Of a stretch of DNA of 64,000 nt, positions 31,301-44,142 are shown piece after piece. The position numbers and the translations under genes are program-made. Below the pieces are notes generated by a model. That model ran no database searches, had not been told where the DNA came from, and worked only from the letters and a program-made list of their open reading frames with translations. Location: NCBI GenBank assembly GCA_009760855.2, contig WPIO01000053.1, forward strand, positions 209,501 to 273,500, read 5' to 3'. Numbering within the stretch: position 1 is the first letter of the stretch; each line of letters opens with the position of its first letter. The stretch comes from Cristatella mucedo (Eukaryota; Bryozoa; Phylactolaemata; Cristatellidae).

Positions 31301-32760
31301 GGCTTTCGGTACGCATTCGGTAGCCAACAGACTTGCAATGTAGACGTACGGTTATTCGTCTTTTCTAGTCGCATGAATAATATGGATAACCAAGATGTGT
31401 TAGCCAGGAAGAGAAAGAATGAGTAATCTGTAAGTGTAGATCGGCCCAGACCCATCTAAACTGAGACTGAATGGAGAAGATTAACTGCTTGAGCTAGGGA
31501 ATGAGCTCAGTACCTTTTGTTTTGCGATACATGGCTCCTCTGATTGACCTATCGCTATTGCTCATCCGGCAGGCACGGGGCTTGCAGTCTGAAGTTTCAG
31601 TGAGTACTTGCATCCTGCCTGTACTGCTTGCAAGTTATACCGTGACCTGCCGAGTATTTTAGGATGCCATTAGTCACTCGCGCTTGCCGTGGATAACATG
31701 GCAAATATTGAGCATAGGAAATATTCATGCATTCTATCCAGAACTCAGGCATTCTCTGTACATTGCTATGTTGTTGCCTGCATTCACCAATTCAGCGTTC
31801 GTTGTAGCAGAGCAGCAGCCAGCGCCGCACTTCGGCCCGGCCTCCAGCAGCTTCCGGGCGCCTGTCCCTTGCATGGACCTGTCCGTGACGTCAGAGGGCC
31901 ATCTGCTGCTGGCTGCCTTGCAGCACGGCCTGAGGGAATACAGCGCCGAAGGCAGAGAGCTGAGATTCTGGAAACCTGATAGGTGGAGCGACAAACTAGA
32001 CGGCAACAAACTAATTGACGAGGTGGTCGTTGCAGTGCAGTCTCTTGAGGAGAGACGAGCCGCTGTAGGCTTGCTCCACTCACGACGCATCCTGTTGCTC
32101 AAACGCAGCTCTGCTGCTGAAGGGGAAAAGTGGATCAAACACAGAGAGGTCGCTGTGCTGCTGCAGTCACCTTCGTGGAAGCTGTCTGCGCACGGTGATC
32201 TGGTCGCTGTGACTGCATGCAGACTCGACGACCTGCAGAAGCAGGAATGGCAGCCTGGTCCTCAACTGCAGCTGCTGCGGCTGAGCACAGGGCAGCTGCT
32301 GTACAGCAGGAAATACGAGTACGACATACACGGTGTGGCTCTCACTGCTGCTGCTGTGGTCACTACGAGCAGCAGCAGCGTGGAGCTCGGCGAGGGCAGG
32401 CAGTACGTGGTCGACAGCTACAGCCACCGAGGTGACAGACGGTGGAGACACGAGCTGAGCAGCGAGGAGGAAGCGCTGGGCGTCTGCGCTGCAGCGACAG
32501 GCGGCCTGTTCTACGTGGCTGTGCGAGGACGGTGGAGCAAGAGGAGCAACGACTGCGTGAAGGCCCTCAGTGCAGACAGTGGGGAGCTGCTGCGCGTGGT
32601 CCTCTCCTGCAGCAGCCCCCACGAGCTGATGCGGCCTGCGCACCTGTCAGCGGGCAGAGGACAGCAGGCGACCCTAGCCGTGGTCAGCTATGATGCAGCG
32701 AGCATGCAGTGGAGGAAAGTGAGCGTGTACCCTGAGGCAGCTGCAGCAGGCAGCAGCTGA
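28354..32760 (+). CDS. TRIM-type protein: RING, two B-boxes, coiled coil, propeller-like C-terminus (two exons)
   Basis: Exon 1 (28354-29434) encodes a RING finger at about residues 16-56 (CIFCKEMAERPLLLRCLHSC, CCPVC), B-box 1 at about 88-135 (CSVC, WCKQCQQSLCSAC, H), B-box 2 at about 149-187 (CSKHRKQLDLLCFDCKKAVC) and a long charged coiled coil to about 335. A GT donor at 29435 (ACAG|GTAGCT) and an AG acceptor at 31809-31810 (TTGTAGCAG|AG) have matching phase, so exon 2 (31811-32760) continues the frame to TGA, about 676 residues in all. Exon 2 has repeated beta-hairpin-like segments (SEGHLLLAALQHGLREYSA, GDLVAVTA) that could form a propeller like the NHL domain of TRIM-NHL proteins; this is inference. 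RING TRIM proteins are usually E3 ubiquitin ligases. Further exons cannot be excluded. Confidence 0.8.
30615..30805 (+). mobile_element. R2 3' end inside the TRIM intron
   Basis: Contains CTAACCGTTCGATCGGGCTT, the R2 hairpin (AAAGCACCTAGACAGAGATT) and a short ATT tail. The rest of the intron shows no gene. Confidence 0.75.
31184..31335 (-). mobile_element. R1 3' end inside the TRIM intron
   Basis: A run of TAATG/GTAAT units (31184-31216) forms the tail of a short R1 copy oriented against the host gene. Confidence 0.85.
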
Positions 32761-32944
32761 GAGCAGACGGCTGTGACGCAGCTGCAGCAGCTGTCAGGTA
32801 GTGCATGTCACTCCGCTCCATTTGCTTGCGATAATTGCCACACTGCACGTACACCCAGCTTGTTTCGGAGCAATATATATCCGTGTGCTCCATCGGCTTG
32901 AAATAAGTGCCACATGTAGGCAAACACTTAGCTTGTGTTGAAGC

Positions 32945-32950
32945 AATAAA
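32945..32950 (+). terminator. Candidate polyadenylation signal of the TRIM gene
   Basis: AATAAA lies 185 bases after the stop codon and just before a microsatellite. Confidence 0.45.
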
Positions 32951-32983
32951 TAATCCTACATCTGGTGAGTCTCCTGTGTCTTG

Positions 32984-33839
<856 letters not shown>

Positions 33840-34000
33840 CTTGCTTCATGAGGCAAACTGCTTGTTTATCAAGCGTGATATTACTCAGCATTCAATCGTG
33901 TTTCCCTTTGCAGCAAATGTAAAGCGCCTAGAAAGAGATTGAGTTCTCTAAGGGTGCTTTATCAAGTGCATTATTATTATTATTACTATTATTATTATTA
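33840..34000 (+). mobile_element. R2 3' end
   Basis: GCAAATGTAAAGCGCCTAGA, the hairpin and a TTA tail. Confidence 0.85.
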
Positions 34001-34059
34001 TGAAACAACTGACTTATGCCACCCTACATTCTCAGAAAGTAGGAGGTACATCTTCATCC

Positions 34060-35152
34060 GCATCAAGCTCCACGGTAAAGTCTGCTTACTTTCGGCTACA
34101 TGGCATTGCCAAAATTGGGGCTTGCTTAGACACGGATACCATATCCAAATTGGTCTGTCCACTGTTACATTCCTTCTTGACTTCCGTAACTCACTGTTTG
34201 CTAGTCTACCGGCCTGTGCAATCAGGTGCTTCCAGCTTGTGCAAAACTCTGCACCTAGGCTAGTCTGTCGTGAGCGTCACAATTGCCACATCGCGAACAA
34301 TAAATTAGCTGTTCCATTCGTCCGCTTAAAGTCCGTTGGCGACGGAAGCATTAGCTGTGCAGGTCCTAGACTGTGGAACTCGCTTCCACAACTCTTACGC
34401 AACGACAACTACTCTACTACTGCCGACCATGGCTCATCCTTTTCAGCGGTCCTGAGCTGCTACTTCCATGCTACTCACTACCTCAACTGCTCTCTTGACT
34501 CTGCTATGCTTGCCACTTTCTCTCTGTTGCGTGATACGAAGTCTGTTGGCTACCGAATGCGTACCGAAAGCCGCCTAGGCTGTGAGTGCGCTATACAAAA
34601 CTCTCCTGCCTAACACCCACATGGTCTTTATGACTTTGTGGAGTTACAGACGGAGATACATATCGCACCACTTCTCGCCGACCTGCACTGGCTGTCAATC
34701 AAGCAGGGCATCGACTTCATGGTTCTGTCACTTTTAGGTCCCTACTTTCTCTGGCTACAGCCTACCTATCAGAACTACTCTCCACCAGACGAAGTACAGC
34801 GTGCTGTTCAGACTCGAATCGTTCTCGCCGCACCTCGTACGAACTTCAAAACCTTTGCAGGCTGGGCCTCTCGTTCCTATGCTCCCAAAGTCTGCAGCTC
34901 ACTACCGTCACACGTCACACCTTCCCTTGACATGACATTTATAAAGAAGTTTATGGCGCACCTGTTGATTACAGCATTTGGTGGGTCTTTGTAATTCGTT
35001 CTACGAACGCATGTTCGTGCTTACACTATGCCTATGCATGCGGATGTTACCAGCAATAATTTGGTAATGCTTTCTATAACCATCTGTAAAGTACCTAGAA
35101 AGAGATTCAGTTCTCCGAGGGCGCTATACAAATACATTAGTAAAACTATTAT
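34060..35152 (+). mobile_element. R2 LINE interrupted by a nested R1 copy
   Basis: R2 sequence runs to about 34298, is replaced by a complete R1 3' portion (about 34299-34661), then resumes at the next R2 position (CACCACTTCTCGCCGACCTG) and continues to an R2 hairpin and tail at about 35085-35152. Confidence 0.85.
34299..34661 (+). mobile_element. R1 3' end nested in R2
   Basis: Begins AACAATAAATTAGCTGTTCC and ends GTTACAGACGGAGATACA. ATCGC flanks both junctions, a possible short target-site duplication. Confidence 0.85.
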
Positions 35153-35159
35153 TACCCCG

Positions 35160-35622
35160 AAAGAGCTTGGATGGCTGCCAGTTGATCAGTAGATACAGAG
35201 CGAAGTTCTTACACTGACCTATAAGGCCAAGGCCACGGCTTGGCTCCTTCACATCTAGCTGCACTGCTGCACCAGTTTCAGCCTCCTCGTGCCCTCAGGT
35301 CCTGTGTGAACAATAAACTAGCTGTTCCATTCCTCTGCCTAAAGACAGTTGGCGACAAGAACTTTTGCTCTGCAGGTCCTAGAATGTGGAACTCACTTCC
35401 ACGATATGCTTCTTCCATGCTACTCACAACCTCAACTGCTCTTCTGACTCAGCTATATTTCTCACTTTCTCTGTGTTGTTGCTTGAGATAAAGGTGGTCG
35501 GCTACCAAATGCATACCAAAAGTGGCTTAGGCAGTGAGTGTCATGATGTGATACAAAACTCTCCTGGGTCGTACACCGCACATAGTCTTTGTGGTTTTGT
35601 GGAGTTACAGACGGAGATGCAT
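35160..35622 (+). mobile_element. R1 LINE 3' half, diverged
   Basis: VNNKLAVPFLCLKTVGDK and the R1 3' UTR, with internal deletions. Confidence 0.75.
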
Positions 35623-36703
35623 TCTTATTCTCAAAAGCACGAGCGTTTAGCAAGTTGTGCAACGAAAGAGCAACGCCGACTTTGAACTGGCAAATAATGC
35701 CATTTATGAGGTACCGAGTGATAAAAAGTACAGAAAAGCATATACACACCCGATAAATATTTGCTCAGCCTAACCTCAACGACAGGAAAATGGCGACTCG
35801 ATTCTATACCCAGTCAGGCACATCGAAGCGGTATGAATTCGTAAGCAAAAATAACAATTGTAAAAACTGTTGCAGCCCTCTAGAATGAAAAGCTGGGATT
35901 ACACCGGCACGGCAGAGTATGCGGAGCACCATTAAGAGTACACAGCTGTGATCAGTCGGCAGATGGCCGAGGCCGCGGCGCCCTTAATTTGCCGGTGGCA
36001 AGACAACTGCACCCGCGAGTCGCTGGCATATGCTTTTCGGTCATGGCTGGGCTAAGTGAGATGCAATAAAAACCTCTCAATCACGTCGGCTGTGCAGTCG
36101 CTCCGTGTACAAAGGGCGCGGGACAGTCGACTTGATCAGCAGCATGCAGCATGCGTGTTTGTGGAGGATGCGTTGGCCAGTGGTCGTGTAACCTAGCAAC
36201 TCAACCACTAGCTAGATGAGCCGCAGCAACGATGCAAGCCCAGCAGCAATCCAGCAGCCTGACCAGACCGGTCACGTGGCTGACGGGGGCCGCTGCAAAA
36301 CCCAGGTCAAAGGTCACACAGTACAGTTCAGCCGGCCCAAAGTCCGGACGACTAGTGACCGCCTGTTGCCTCAAGGTGAGACCAGCACGAAATGCTTGCA
36401 GCAAAGTCTCTACGAAATTCTTTTATGCGGCTGAGTAGGATGGATGGCTGAAGCGCCTGATCAAGGCGACTTACGGAAAAGTCGATCAAACGGCTAGACG
36501 GCATTCAGGAAAGACCCGACGACTAGTCGGATGCTCCTAAGGGAGGGGTGGGAGGGGGGTCCTGCAGCATATACGACTGAGCCTGCAGGCAGCCAGACAG
36601 GCAGGTCTCATTGAGTGACGACACGCTGCTGCCTCTCTGCTGCAGCTGCTGAAGATCTTCACGATCCTAATTTTCCAGAGGTCTGCGCCGCCACCTCCGC
36701 CAC
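35623..36703. other. Host DNA, no gene recognised
   Basis: Downstream flank of the minus-strand NKAIN-like gene. No convincing exon or repeat beyond short GGGAGG runs near 36541. Confidence 0.4.
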
Positions 36704-38286
36704 TCATATGAGCAGCGCCGAGCGACTCATGTAGATGGCACCCTCTGACGCAGTCGGCTGCTGCTGCTGCTGACCGCTGCCTGGTGACTGGACCTGCGGG
36801 CCGCTGGCACCGCGGACCGTCTGCTGCGCCTGCGGCAGCTTGGATCGCTGCTGCGCCTGCGGCGGTCCCGCACGGCCCGGCGAAGCCTCGGCTGTCGCCG
36901 CCGCCACATCGACGGACTGCTGAGAAGCGGCTGCGGCGGGCAGCGGCCTCTGATGGGCATACGATAATGGCGGCTGTGGCAGGTTCGACGGCGGCTCGTC
37001 ACGCCACGGAGCACGAGGCACCGGCAGCAGTTGCTGCGTCGTCTGCTGCTGAGTAACGCCGATGTCGGTTTGCGGCCGTCCGGGCTGGACGCGCCTCTGC
37101 TCCTGACGATGAGCCGGACCCGGAGGAGAGTTTGCTGACAAGTGAGAGGCTGCCGCCGGCGGCGGCCTACCTCCCACGTGGTGCTTCGGCAGCTGCTGCT
37201 CGTGCTGACCGGCTCTATCGTCAGAGGCAGCAGCTTGCAACATCGGTGACCGAACGCCTCCACCATCATTGCTGCTTTTCGGACTTGGCGATCCTTGACC
37301 TTCGAAGGCGTGCGACAGGCTCCTATTGGCCGCCGGAATGGCATAGACAGCATTGTTGCTACCCGTCTCGAAGGCGTCTGCTGGATCGGCGGCTCCGTAG
37401 CGAGCATTTCTGCTCGTGACCTCGACAGCCGAACCTCGAGCGCCACTGCTGCCGCCGCCACCACCACCACCGCCACCACCACGGGTGGCAGCAGCAGCAG
37501 CACGGCCGCCGCCGCCGCTGCTGCTGCTGCTGCTCCTCCGAAGCATCGCGTGCTCCTGCATGGCAGGCCGGCCGCGAGGCACCGGTCGTCCGCCAGCCAC
37601 TGCCGCCGCCGCCAGCGACCGCCCGAGGACACCTGCCGGCGCCCCGTCGCGAGAGTCCGTGCCGTCGGTGGCCGTGCTGCTCCTGGGCGACGAGGTCAGG
37701 CTACTCGGAGCGCGAAGCGGAGGCGGCTGCTGCAGCAGCCCAGAGCCGGCAGCGGCCGGCGGAAGGCGCGCCGGCGACTGGTACGCGGACGGCGAGGCGT
37801 TCTCGTGGAGATCGCCGCCGCGCGTCGTCCGAGCAGAGCGCCGCTCCGCCGACCGGCGCGACCGAGCTGCAGGCGAGGCTGCGGCGGCCGCTGCCTCGGA
37901 GCGGCGGCTCCAGCGCTCCTCGGCGGCTGCCGCCTCCGCCACATCAGCGGCTGCAGATGCGGTCGCACGGCCTTCACCTCGACTCGTGCCCACCGAACGA
38001 GGCGACGCTAGCGCCCTCTGGCTGCTTCTGGCGCCGCCGGCTCGCGGCCCGTCTCGCGACGGAGACGTACCATCCACGGCGGCGGTGGCATTCGGGCCGT
38101 CGCCGTCCGGCTGGTCGCGGCCGGCGGCTGCGCGGCGGCCTCCTCTGCCGCCACTGCCGCCGCGGCCGGCAGATCTCTCGCTGCTGCCGCTGCCAACGCT
38201 GACCATGTCGATGGTGCCAACGCTGCGCCGCCGCGCCGCTGAGCTCACACTCTTGCCGTCACCTTCGACGCTCATGTTGCCTAGCA
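36704..38286 (-). CDS. Probable last exon of the NKAIN-like gene: long disordered tail
   Basis: An open frame of over 500 codons, very rich in Ser, Ala, Gly, Arg, Gln and Pro, with poly-Ser, poly-Gly and poly-Gln tracts and no cysteine-rich or membrane segment: an intrinsically disordered region. A good acceptor (pyrimidine-rich tract then GTTTCAG) ends at 38287, so the exon starts at 38286 with VLGNMSVEGDGKS. The NKAIN donor at 43326 leaves phase 0 whereas this acceptor needs phase 1, so an intervening exon or a sequence error must be assumed if the two belong together. Alternatively translation begins at MSVEG (38274) as a separate gene. Vertebrate NKAIN proteins end in a short tail, so this would be a large extension. 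Confidence 0.5.
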
Positions 38287-38688
38287 CTGAAACAACGCGC
38301 GAAAGAGCAAAGGGCAAGATATGAGGCGCGATTTACAGAGGCAGCAGCGCGAACTGCAAGCAGACGGCAATCTCGGGCCGGCACTTTTCTTTCATCCACC
38401 ATTTGCGACGACTGAACAATTTAAAGATTGCATTTGCGACGACTGAAAACTCGTCCTCGCGTCCACGGCTCCAGGCAAGGTTCGTGAGCTAGGTCGGCCC
38501 AGCATGAAATGCAGGATCCCGACTGCAGACTGCGCGCATGCGCTGCCCCTGCTGCAGATGACAACAGCCTCGCTAAGCGGTCGCCGCAGCCTCCCACAGC
38601 ATGAAACGACCTTGACATTTACAGCTGCTGCAAAAGACTCAGCACTGCCACCAAGTAAATGCTAAATAAATCAACCATAACAAGCTTT

Positions 38689-38872
38689 GCGATGGCTGAG
38701 AACGAGTGAGTAGGTAAGACGGTTGCTTTCACGACCTCGGTCCCGAGGTCGTGGGTTCGATTCCTGCGGTGGGCGATTCTTTATCGCCACTGCAAGCGGT
38801 AGTGATAGCCGTAAAGGCTCTTCTGTCTCTATACAAAAAGAGGCTGTTTAATCAGCTAGGATTTTTTTTACG
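38689..38872 (+). mobile_element. S2 SINE
   Basis: Head GGTAAGACGGTTGC, B box GTGGGTTCGATTCC, tail CAGCTAGGATTTTTTTT. Confidence 0.75.
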
Positions 38873-38937
38873 AAGTATTTCGCATTTCACCACACTAGTT
38901 GAGTACAGTTGTGCTGGACGCTAAAGACCGGGTAAAT

Positions 38938-39098
38938 TATGTATGTAATTCTTTTTATTTGCATAGCGCCCAAAGAGAACTTTATCTCTATTCAGGCGCT
39001 TGTGTCACATGTGCCATGCGGGGCTCGAGCCCACGACCTCGGCCAGACCTTTGTCGGGACGAGCTTCTTAACCGCTGGGTCAAACCAGTGCAGCATTA
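38938..39098 (-). mobile_element. S1 SINE
   Basis: Minus-strand head (GGTTTGACCCAGCGGTTAAG) and tail with the AGAGAT/ATCTCT-type hairpin near 38965-38995. Confidence 0.72.
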
Positions 39099-39604
39099 CA
39101 CAAGAACTAACAGCAGGGACTCGTGCTTCGCCAGCCAAAATGTAGCTCCACAGCATCCCTAGGCCAGGGTGAGTTCGCCAAAAGCCAAGAGAATACATAT
39201 GTGCCATGCCCGCTATCGAAATTAACCGCTGAGTCACCCACTACAATGCCTGGCAGCTACAAAGCACATTCTGCGCCTGTCTCAGGCCCAAATTCATATC
39301 GACATGGCCAGTCAGCTGCAAATTTCCTCCGCTCATCTATAGTGCACGGCGATTACTTCTATTCAACTATTATCACTTTCAGCATGAAATATTTCTAGCA
39401 CTGCCACAGCACTATTCTGTAGCAGCGTTCCGAACGACGTGGATAGTGATATAGTCAGTTCAATTTCGAGACAAGTTTCCAGCCCTGTCTCAGGCGACCC
39501 CGTGAAGCCATGAAGTTAGGTACGTGAGACTTGGCAAGCACTTTCCATCACGTGCCACATGCACCAAGTAGAGCACCGCCAGCCAATTGGTCACATCTCA
39601 TGGC

Positions 39605-39782
39605 CGATATAATAGCTGATTTGACGGCCTCTTTTTGCATAGCGACAAAAGAGCTTCGTAAAGGCTATCACAACTGCTTTCAGCGGCAATAAAGGATCGC
39701 CTGCCACACGATTCGAACCCACGATCTCGGGACCTTGGTCGTGAGCAACCGTCCTACCTAGTGAGCCATCACGGCTCACCAT
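39605..39782 (-). mobile_element. S2 SINE
   Basis: Minus strand reads GTGAGCCGTGATGGCTCACT then GTGGGTTCGAATCG; tail CAAATCAGCTATT. Confidence 0.78.
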
Positions 39783-40523
39783 AGCTAGCCTAATCAAAGC
39801 AGGTCGAACAATAGATGTCAATTCGAAAGGCCAGTGTGAGCGCAGGGCACAGCAAGCTGCAGCTGACAATTCTGATTGGATACCGAGAACGAGGCCGATA
39901 TAGCAAGCAATCCTAGTGCAACGAAAAGCAGCCAGCCTAGGAGCAGCACAGAGAGGCACGAGCACGCCCAATCATTAATTAAAGAAGCCCTAAACCTTGA
40001 CCTTGCCAAAAACAGACCCGATACGGCAAGAACCTGCTCGAGTTCAAGTCGCAGCGTGACCCAAAGAGCAGCCGACGCGAAGCTCCATGGCCGCTCTCAG
40101 CTGCCGAGCCACCTGCTGACTGCAGCTTTACGCTGTAGCTCGCTCGTACAAGGCCGCCGCGGAGCCAGCAGCATTTCATCGGGAAAAGACGGCGTGCTCC
40201 ATCCACATCCTATCCTAGCAAGTTTCTGCGCTCGAAGGGCCGGGCGGTTCGCAATAGACAGTGAGCCACAGCTGGCTACTGTGCGGCCAGAAGCCGATAC
40301 CAGGCGTGCTCGCAGTCGCTGGCAATTGTTGAACGAGAGCTGTGGGTGTGCACAGGGCACGGTTCGTGGGGTCGGTGGCCTCGACCTCGTCTGCTTTGAC
40401 TGGCTTGCCGGTAGATTTGTGGACCAATGATCGGAGGTTCTCGAACATGCTGGCACCAAACGGTGCAAGCGGTTGGGGTGGAAATAAGGGAGATGATGAT
40501 GTGACGACGACTCCAACTGCTTA
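39783..40523. other. Host intron/intergenic DNA, no gene seen
   Basis: Lies in the long interval between NKAIN-like exons. Open frames here overlap in several directions without splice support or recognisable domains. Confidence 0.4.
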
Positions 40524-41000
40524 TAATAATAATACATATGATAAAGCACCCTCAGACTACTCAATCTCTTTCTAGGCGCTTTACAATTATTGCAAAAGCA
40601 CGATCGAATGGTCATGGTAGCATGCTCGATAAACATGAATAACATGGTTAGGTGTGACATGCACAGGATCAGCATGCAAGTGTGGTTAGTGGCAACATGC
40701 ACGGTGTCAGCACGCATAAGCACGTAAAGGAACATCATCACAGGGACCCACTAAATACTAAATAAATAGATGCGTTTTTAGTCTCTTTTTAAATGTGGAC
40801 ATGTCGGAAGATGTCGTGACACAAGTCGGGAGTGAGTTCCAGGCTTTGGGAGCATACGAACTAAAGGCACGGTCTCCAAAGGACTTGAGGTGTGTACGAG
40901 GTATAGCTAAATACTTGATTTCCGAAAAGCGGGTGGAACGATGCTCAGCCTGGTGGATGAGAAGATCTGGTTGCTGCACGACAGATCTTAAAGCAGAGAA
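40524..41000 (-). mobile_element. R2 LINE 3' end
   Basis: AAT tail at 40524, hairpin, then C-terminal ORF (SFGDRAFSSYAPKAWNSLPT) on the minus strand. Confidence 0.85.
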
Positions 41001-41249
41001 GATAGGCACACAGAGCCAAGTTCAGCAGCCCGACAGCCCAAATTCGTACGACAAGTACAATCAAACGGTATCACAAAGCAAGCCCAATCGAAGCAGCTCT
41101 CGAAATGAGCTGATTCAACAATGCCACCAATGCTGTGAAGAAAAGAGGATTGGCAAACCATTAAGGCGATCGTGGACCAACCAGAAACGAGGGCGGCATG
41201 AAATTAAAGTGATGGTGAAGTAAAAGACGGTACCATCCAGAGAAGAAGG

Positions 41250-41537
41250 TAATGTAATGTAATGTAATGTATCTCCGTCAGTAACTCCACAAAGTCAAAA
41301 AGACCATGTGGGTGTTACGCAGGAGAGTTTTGTATAGCGCACTCACAGCCTAAGCGGCTTTCGGTACGCATTCGGTACCCAACAGACTTCGTCTCACGCA
41401 ACAAAGAGAAAGTGGGAAGCATAGCAGAGTTAGGAGAGCAGTTGAGGTAGTGAGTGGCATAGAAGTAGCAGTTCAGGACCGCTGAAAAAGATGTGCCATA
41501 GTCGGCAGTTGGAGAGTAGATATCGTTGCGTAAGAAA
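41250..41537 (-). mobile_element. R1 LINE 3' end
   Basis: (TAATG)n tail at 41250-41270 and standard R1 3' region. Confidence 0.88.
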
Positions 41538-41674
41538 AGGTACAAACAGCAGTGCAGATATTTCATGTTCTTCGATATCGTTTGTATCGCCCTGCTGCCT
41601 CATCATTGGCTAGCTGGGGGGGGGAGGGGCCACCGACAGACACCAATGCTTGGCCGAGGCACAGCAGCCAGGAA

Positions 41675-41862
41675 TTGCATGCTGACCCAGTGCATGTAAC
41701 CCCTAACCATGTTATTCATTTTGTTTGTTTTTCAAGCATGATTTTACTTACTATTCTATTGCGTATCACTTTGCAGCAAATGTAAAGCGCCTAGAAAGAG
41801 ATTAAGTTCTCTGAGGGCGCTTTATCAAGTGCAATATTATTATTATTATTATTATTAGGAAT
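41675..41862 (+). mobile_element. R2 LINE 3' end
   Basis: 3' UTR, hairpin and ATT tail. Confidence 0.85.
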
Positions 41863-42295
41863 ATGGTGGGGATGACACGCAGGATGATGGCGGATGATGC
41901 ATCCAATCCCTGAGACGAGCAGTCAGCAGGAGGGACCGAGTCCTACACCCATCTCTCTCAGCCTTTAGGGACGACTTAACGATTATGAGTGCCACGCCCA
42001 TGCCGATCGCAGATCGACTGCTCGAGCAGACGAGAGCCGGAGCGCAGATGCACTCAGCGTGCTTCTGCAACGTCTAGTCTTGGCGTAGCACGACAGACTG
42101 GGGCGTCTGCAGTATCCAAGCAATCCGAGCACCAACTACCTGAGCAGCCTGACAGCAGCAGCAGTGGCGGCACGACCACCATCTGAACCACGTGGTCCGT
42201 GGCAAATTATGTCGCCGAGGCAGCGGAAGCACGTGAAAGAAAAAAGAGCACACGTCGACGCCACCTGAATTCCGAGCATCGTCGACATATGAGCA

Positions 42296-42373
42296 TCTGC
42301 AGCAAATGCAAAGCACCTACGGCGAGATTTAGTTCTCTGAGGGCGCCTTATCAAGTGTATTATTATTATTACC
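42296..42373 (+). mobile_element. R2 3' tail remnant
   Basis: GCAAATGCAAAGCACCTACG, hairpin remnant and TTA tail only. Confidence 0.7.
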
Positions 42374-43326
42374 GGTGACCTCGGCGGCACCTACTAGCAC
42401 TAGCTCGGCTGCCTCGCGGCTGGATATGGCAGGGCGCAACGGCTCTGGGTCCGAGGGCAGTAGAGCTTGTTCGCACAAGCTGTCACGGAGTCTGAGTTCG
42501 TCGCTGACTGACCCTGACTGGGATTGCTTGAGAGATGGGAAAGTGCAAGCGGTGCCTCGGAGCAGACGCAACAGCGGGAGCGAGGCGCCGCACAAGGCAT
42601 CGACCTTTGCCTGGCCTAGCTGTGCCGGTATATCGGCCAACAAGTGCAGACTCTAAAAAGAGACACGAGAGCAAGCAGGCCACTGCCCCACCCCGCCCGG
42701 AAGTGAGGGCGCGAGCTCCTCGGATCGCCAGCAGCGCGCACGCGCACGCGAGTGACACGGCGAGACGCTGGGAGCGTGCAGCGCTATACGGCGACACGAC
42801 GACGAGCTCACCACTGCGGCTAGCAAACACTAACACCCCTGCACTACCACTACTCACGGCTGTCCTTCTTTCGACTCCAGTGAACCAGAAACACGGCGAC
42901 CGCAGCTTGACTGGACACCTTTAACGAACAGCCAATGGCCGCACGTAAGTCGTGGGGCGGGGCAGCCTGCCGCAAACCGGCTCAGGGCGTCAGCAGCGGA
43001 ATGAGTGCTGACTCGTGCGAGTCGGCTTCGCCGCCGCATCAGCCGACGAAAGAGCTCTTTGAGCCACAGAGGAAAATGAAAATAGCTATTATACAAATTA
43101 CAGCTTCCTACAGCACCCTAAAAGAGCCAAGTCTTTATCGGGCTCGTCGAATCGGCCGAATCAAAGCGCAGTGACTGGTTTGCGATAACAGCGAGCGGAT
43201 TTGCGACACGCACTAGCAATCGAAGAAGAACGATTGGCGTGGACAAGGCACACGTTGCAAAGAACGGGCAGATTTTTTGTTTTCGCTTCATCGTGCGCAC
43301 GCTGATGCTGAGCACTCAATCGTTAC
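42374..43326. other. GC-rich intron sequence, no exon identified
   Basis: If a missing NKAIN exon bridges the phase difference it would lie between 38.3 and 43.3 kb. I could not identify it. Confidence 0.35.
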
Positions 43327-43587
43327 CACAAGAGCCATGTGAATGGTAGCAAAGATGATGTGGACGTAGCCGTGAGCTAGCTGGCAGCCGTCGGACAGCG
43401 TCGCCATCGTCGTCGTCGTCGCCGCCGCAGCCGTGCTCAAGCCTGGAGTAGCAGCTCCTGTGCCGGTGGCTGCTGCAGCAGTAGACCTGCTGGCCGCCGC
43501 AGCTGCAGCGGCTGAGCAGCCCATGCCATTCGACAGCCACCAGCTGTGACCGTCCGTGTTCAAGCTCAAGATGCTACTTTCATCCGA
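43327..43587 (-). CDS. NKAIN-like exon (extracellular loop and start of TM4)
   Basis: An 87-codon exon between acceptor TCGTGCACAG and donor GTG|GTAACG, phase 0 at both ends. It begins SDESSILSLNTDGHSWWLSN, and the DxxS..LSLN..xHSWW pattern and a following Gly-Cys match the loop between TM3 and TM4 of NKAIN proteins (Na/K-ATPase beta-1-interacting, four membrane spans). An Ala/Thr-rich low-complexity insert follows, then YVHIIFATIHMALV, the first part of TM4. The low-complexity insert is unusual for the family. Confidence 0.8.
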
Positions 43588-44061
43588 CTGTGCACGATAA
43601 AAAGAAGGAGGAAAGAATCGCAAATTACAAGCAGCCGTAGCTACACGACTCAGTGGGGCGGGCATGACCAGTTAGTCACCCAGCAGCAAAAGGGCTCACT
43701 CACACCAGTGACAAATATTCAAGAAAAAAAGAGTAAAGGTTAGCTGATTGAACAGTCTCGTTTACATGCACGCAGAGGACGAGTCCTAGGGACTATTGCT
43801 ACCGCTTGCAGCAAGCAATACGGAGACTTGCCTGCTGCAGGACTCGAACTCGCGACCTGGGTCGCGAGTTCGGGAGCACCTGCCGCCCCTGGGCTCAGAC
43901 TCAAGGGCGGCAGCCAAGCACGGCTAGGCGGTGCTCTAGGAGAGGCGCCCGCCAGCCCGCAGCAAAGAGCTGCCTAGCAGCAGCAGCAGCGCATGCAGTG
44001 GTAAGGGAGGGGGTGGGAGTGCACCGGACTGCACGGCAGCTGGGCGGCAGGAGAAGCTCAC

Positions 44062-44142
44062 CTCCACCAGACTTCCGGTGTGCAGAAACAGGCATATCAC
44101 AAAGATGCACCAGCCAAGCCACAGCACCGACCAGCCAAGATA
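44062..44142 (-). CDS. NKAIN-like exon (third membrane span)
   Basis: An 81-bp exon, acceptor CTTGTTGCAG and donor GAG|GTGAGC, phase 0 at both ends. It encodes YLGWSVLWLGWCIFVICLF followed by LHTGSLVE, the W-x3-W-x2-W membrane segment characteristic of NKAIN TM3. It lies between the exons at 47.3 and 43.4 kb in the right order. Confidence 0.85.

Noticed and set aside
37295-38324. Long plus-strand open frames over the disordered exon
   Set aside because: Low-complexity GC-rich triplet repeats keep several frames open. Only the minus-strand frame has a splice acceptor and sits in the NKAIN-like gene order.
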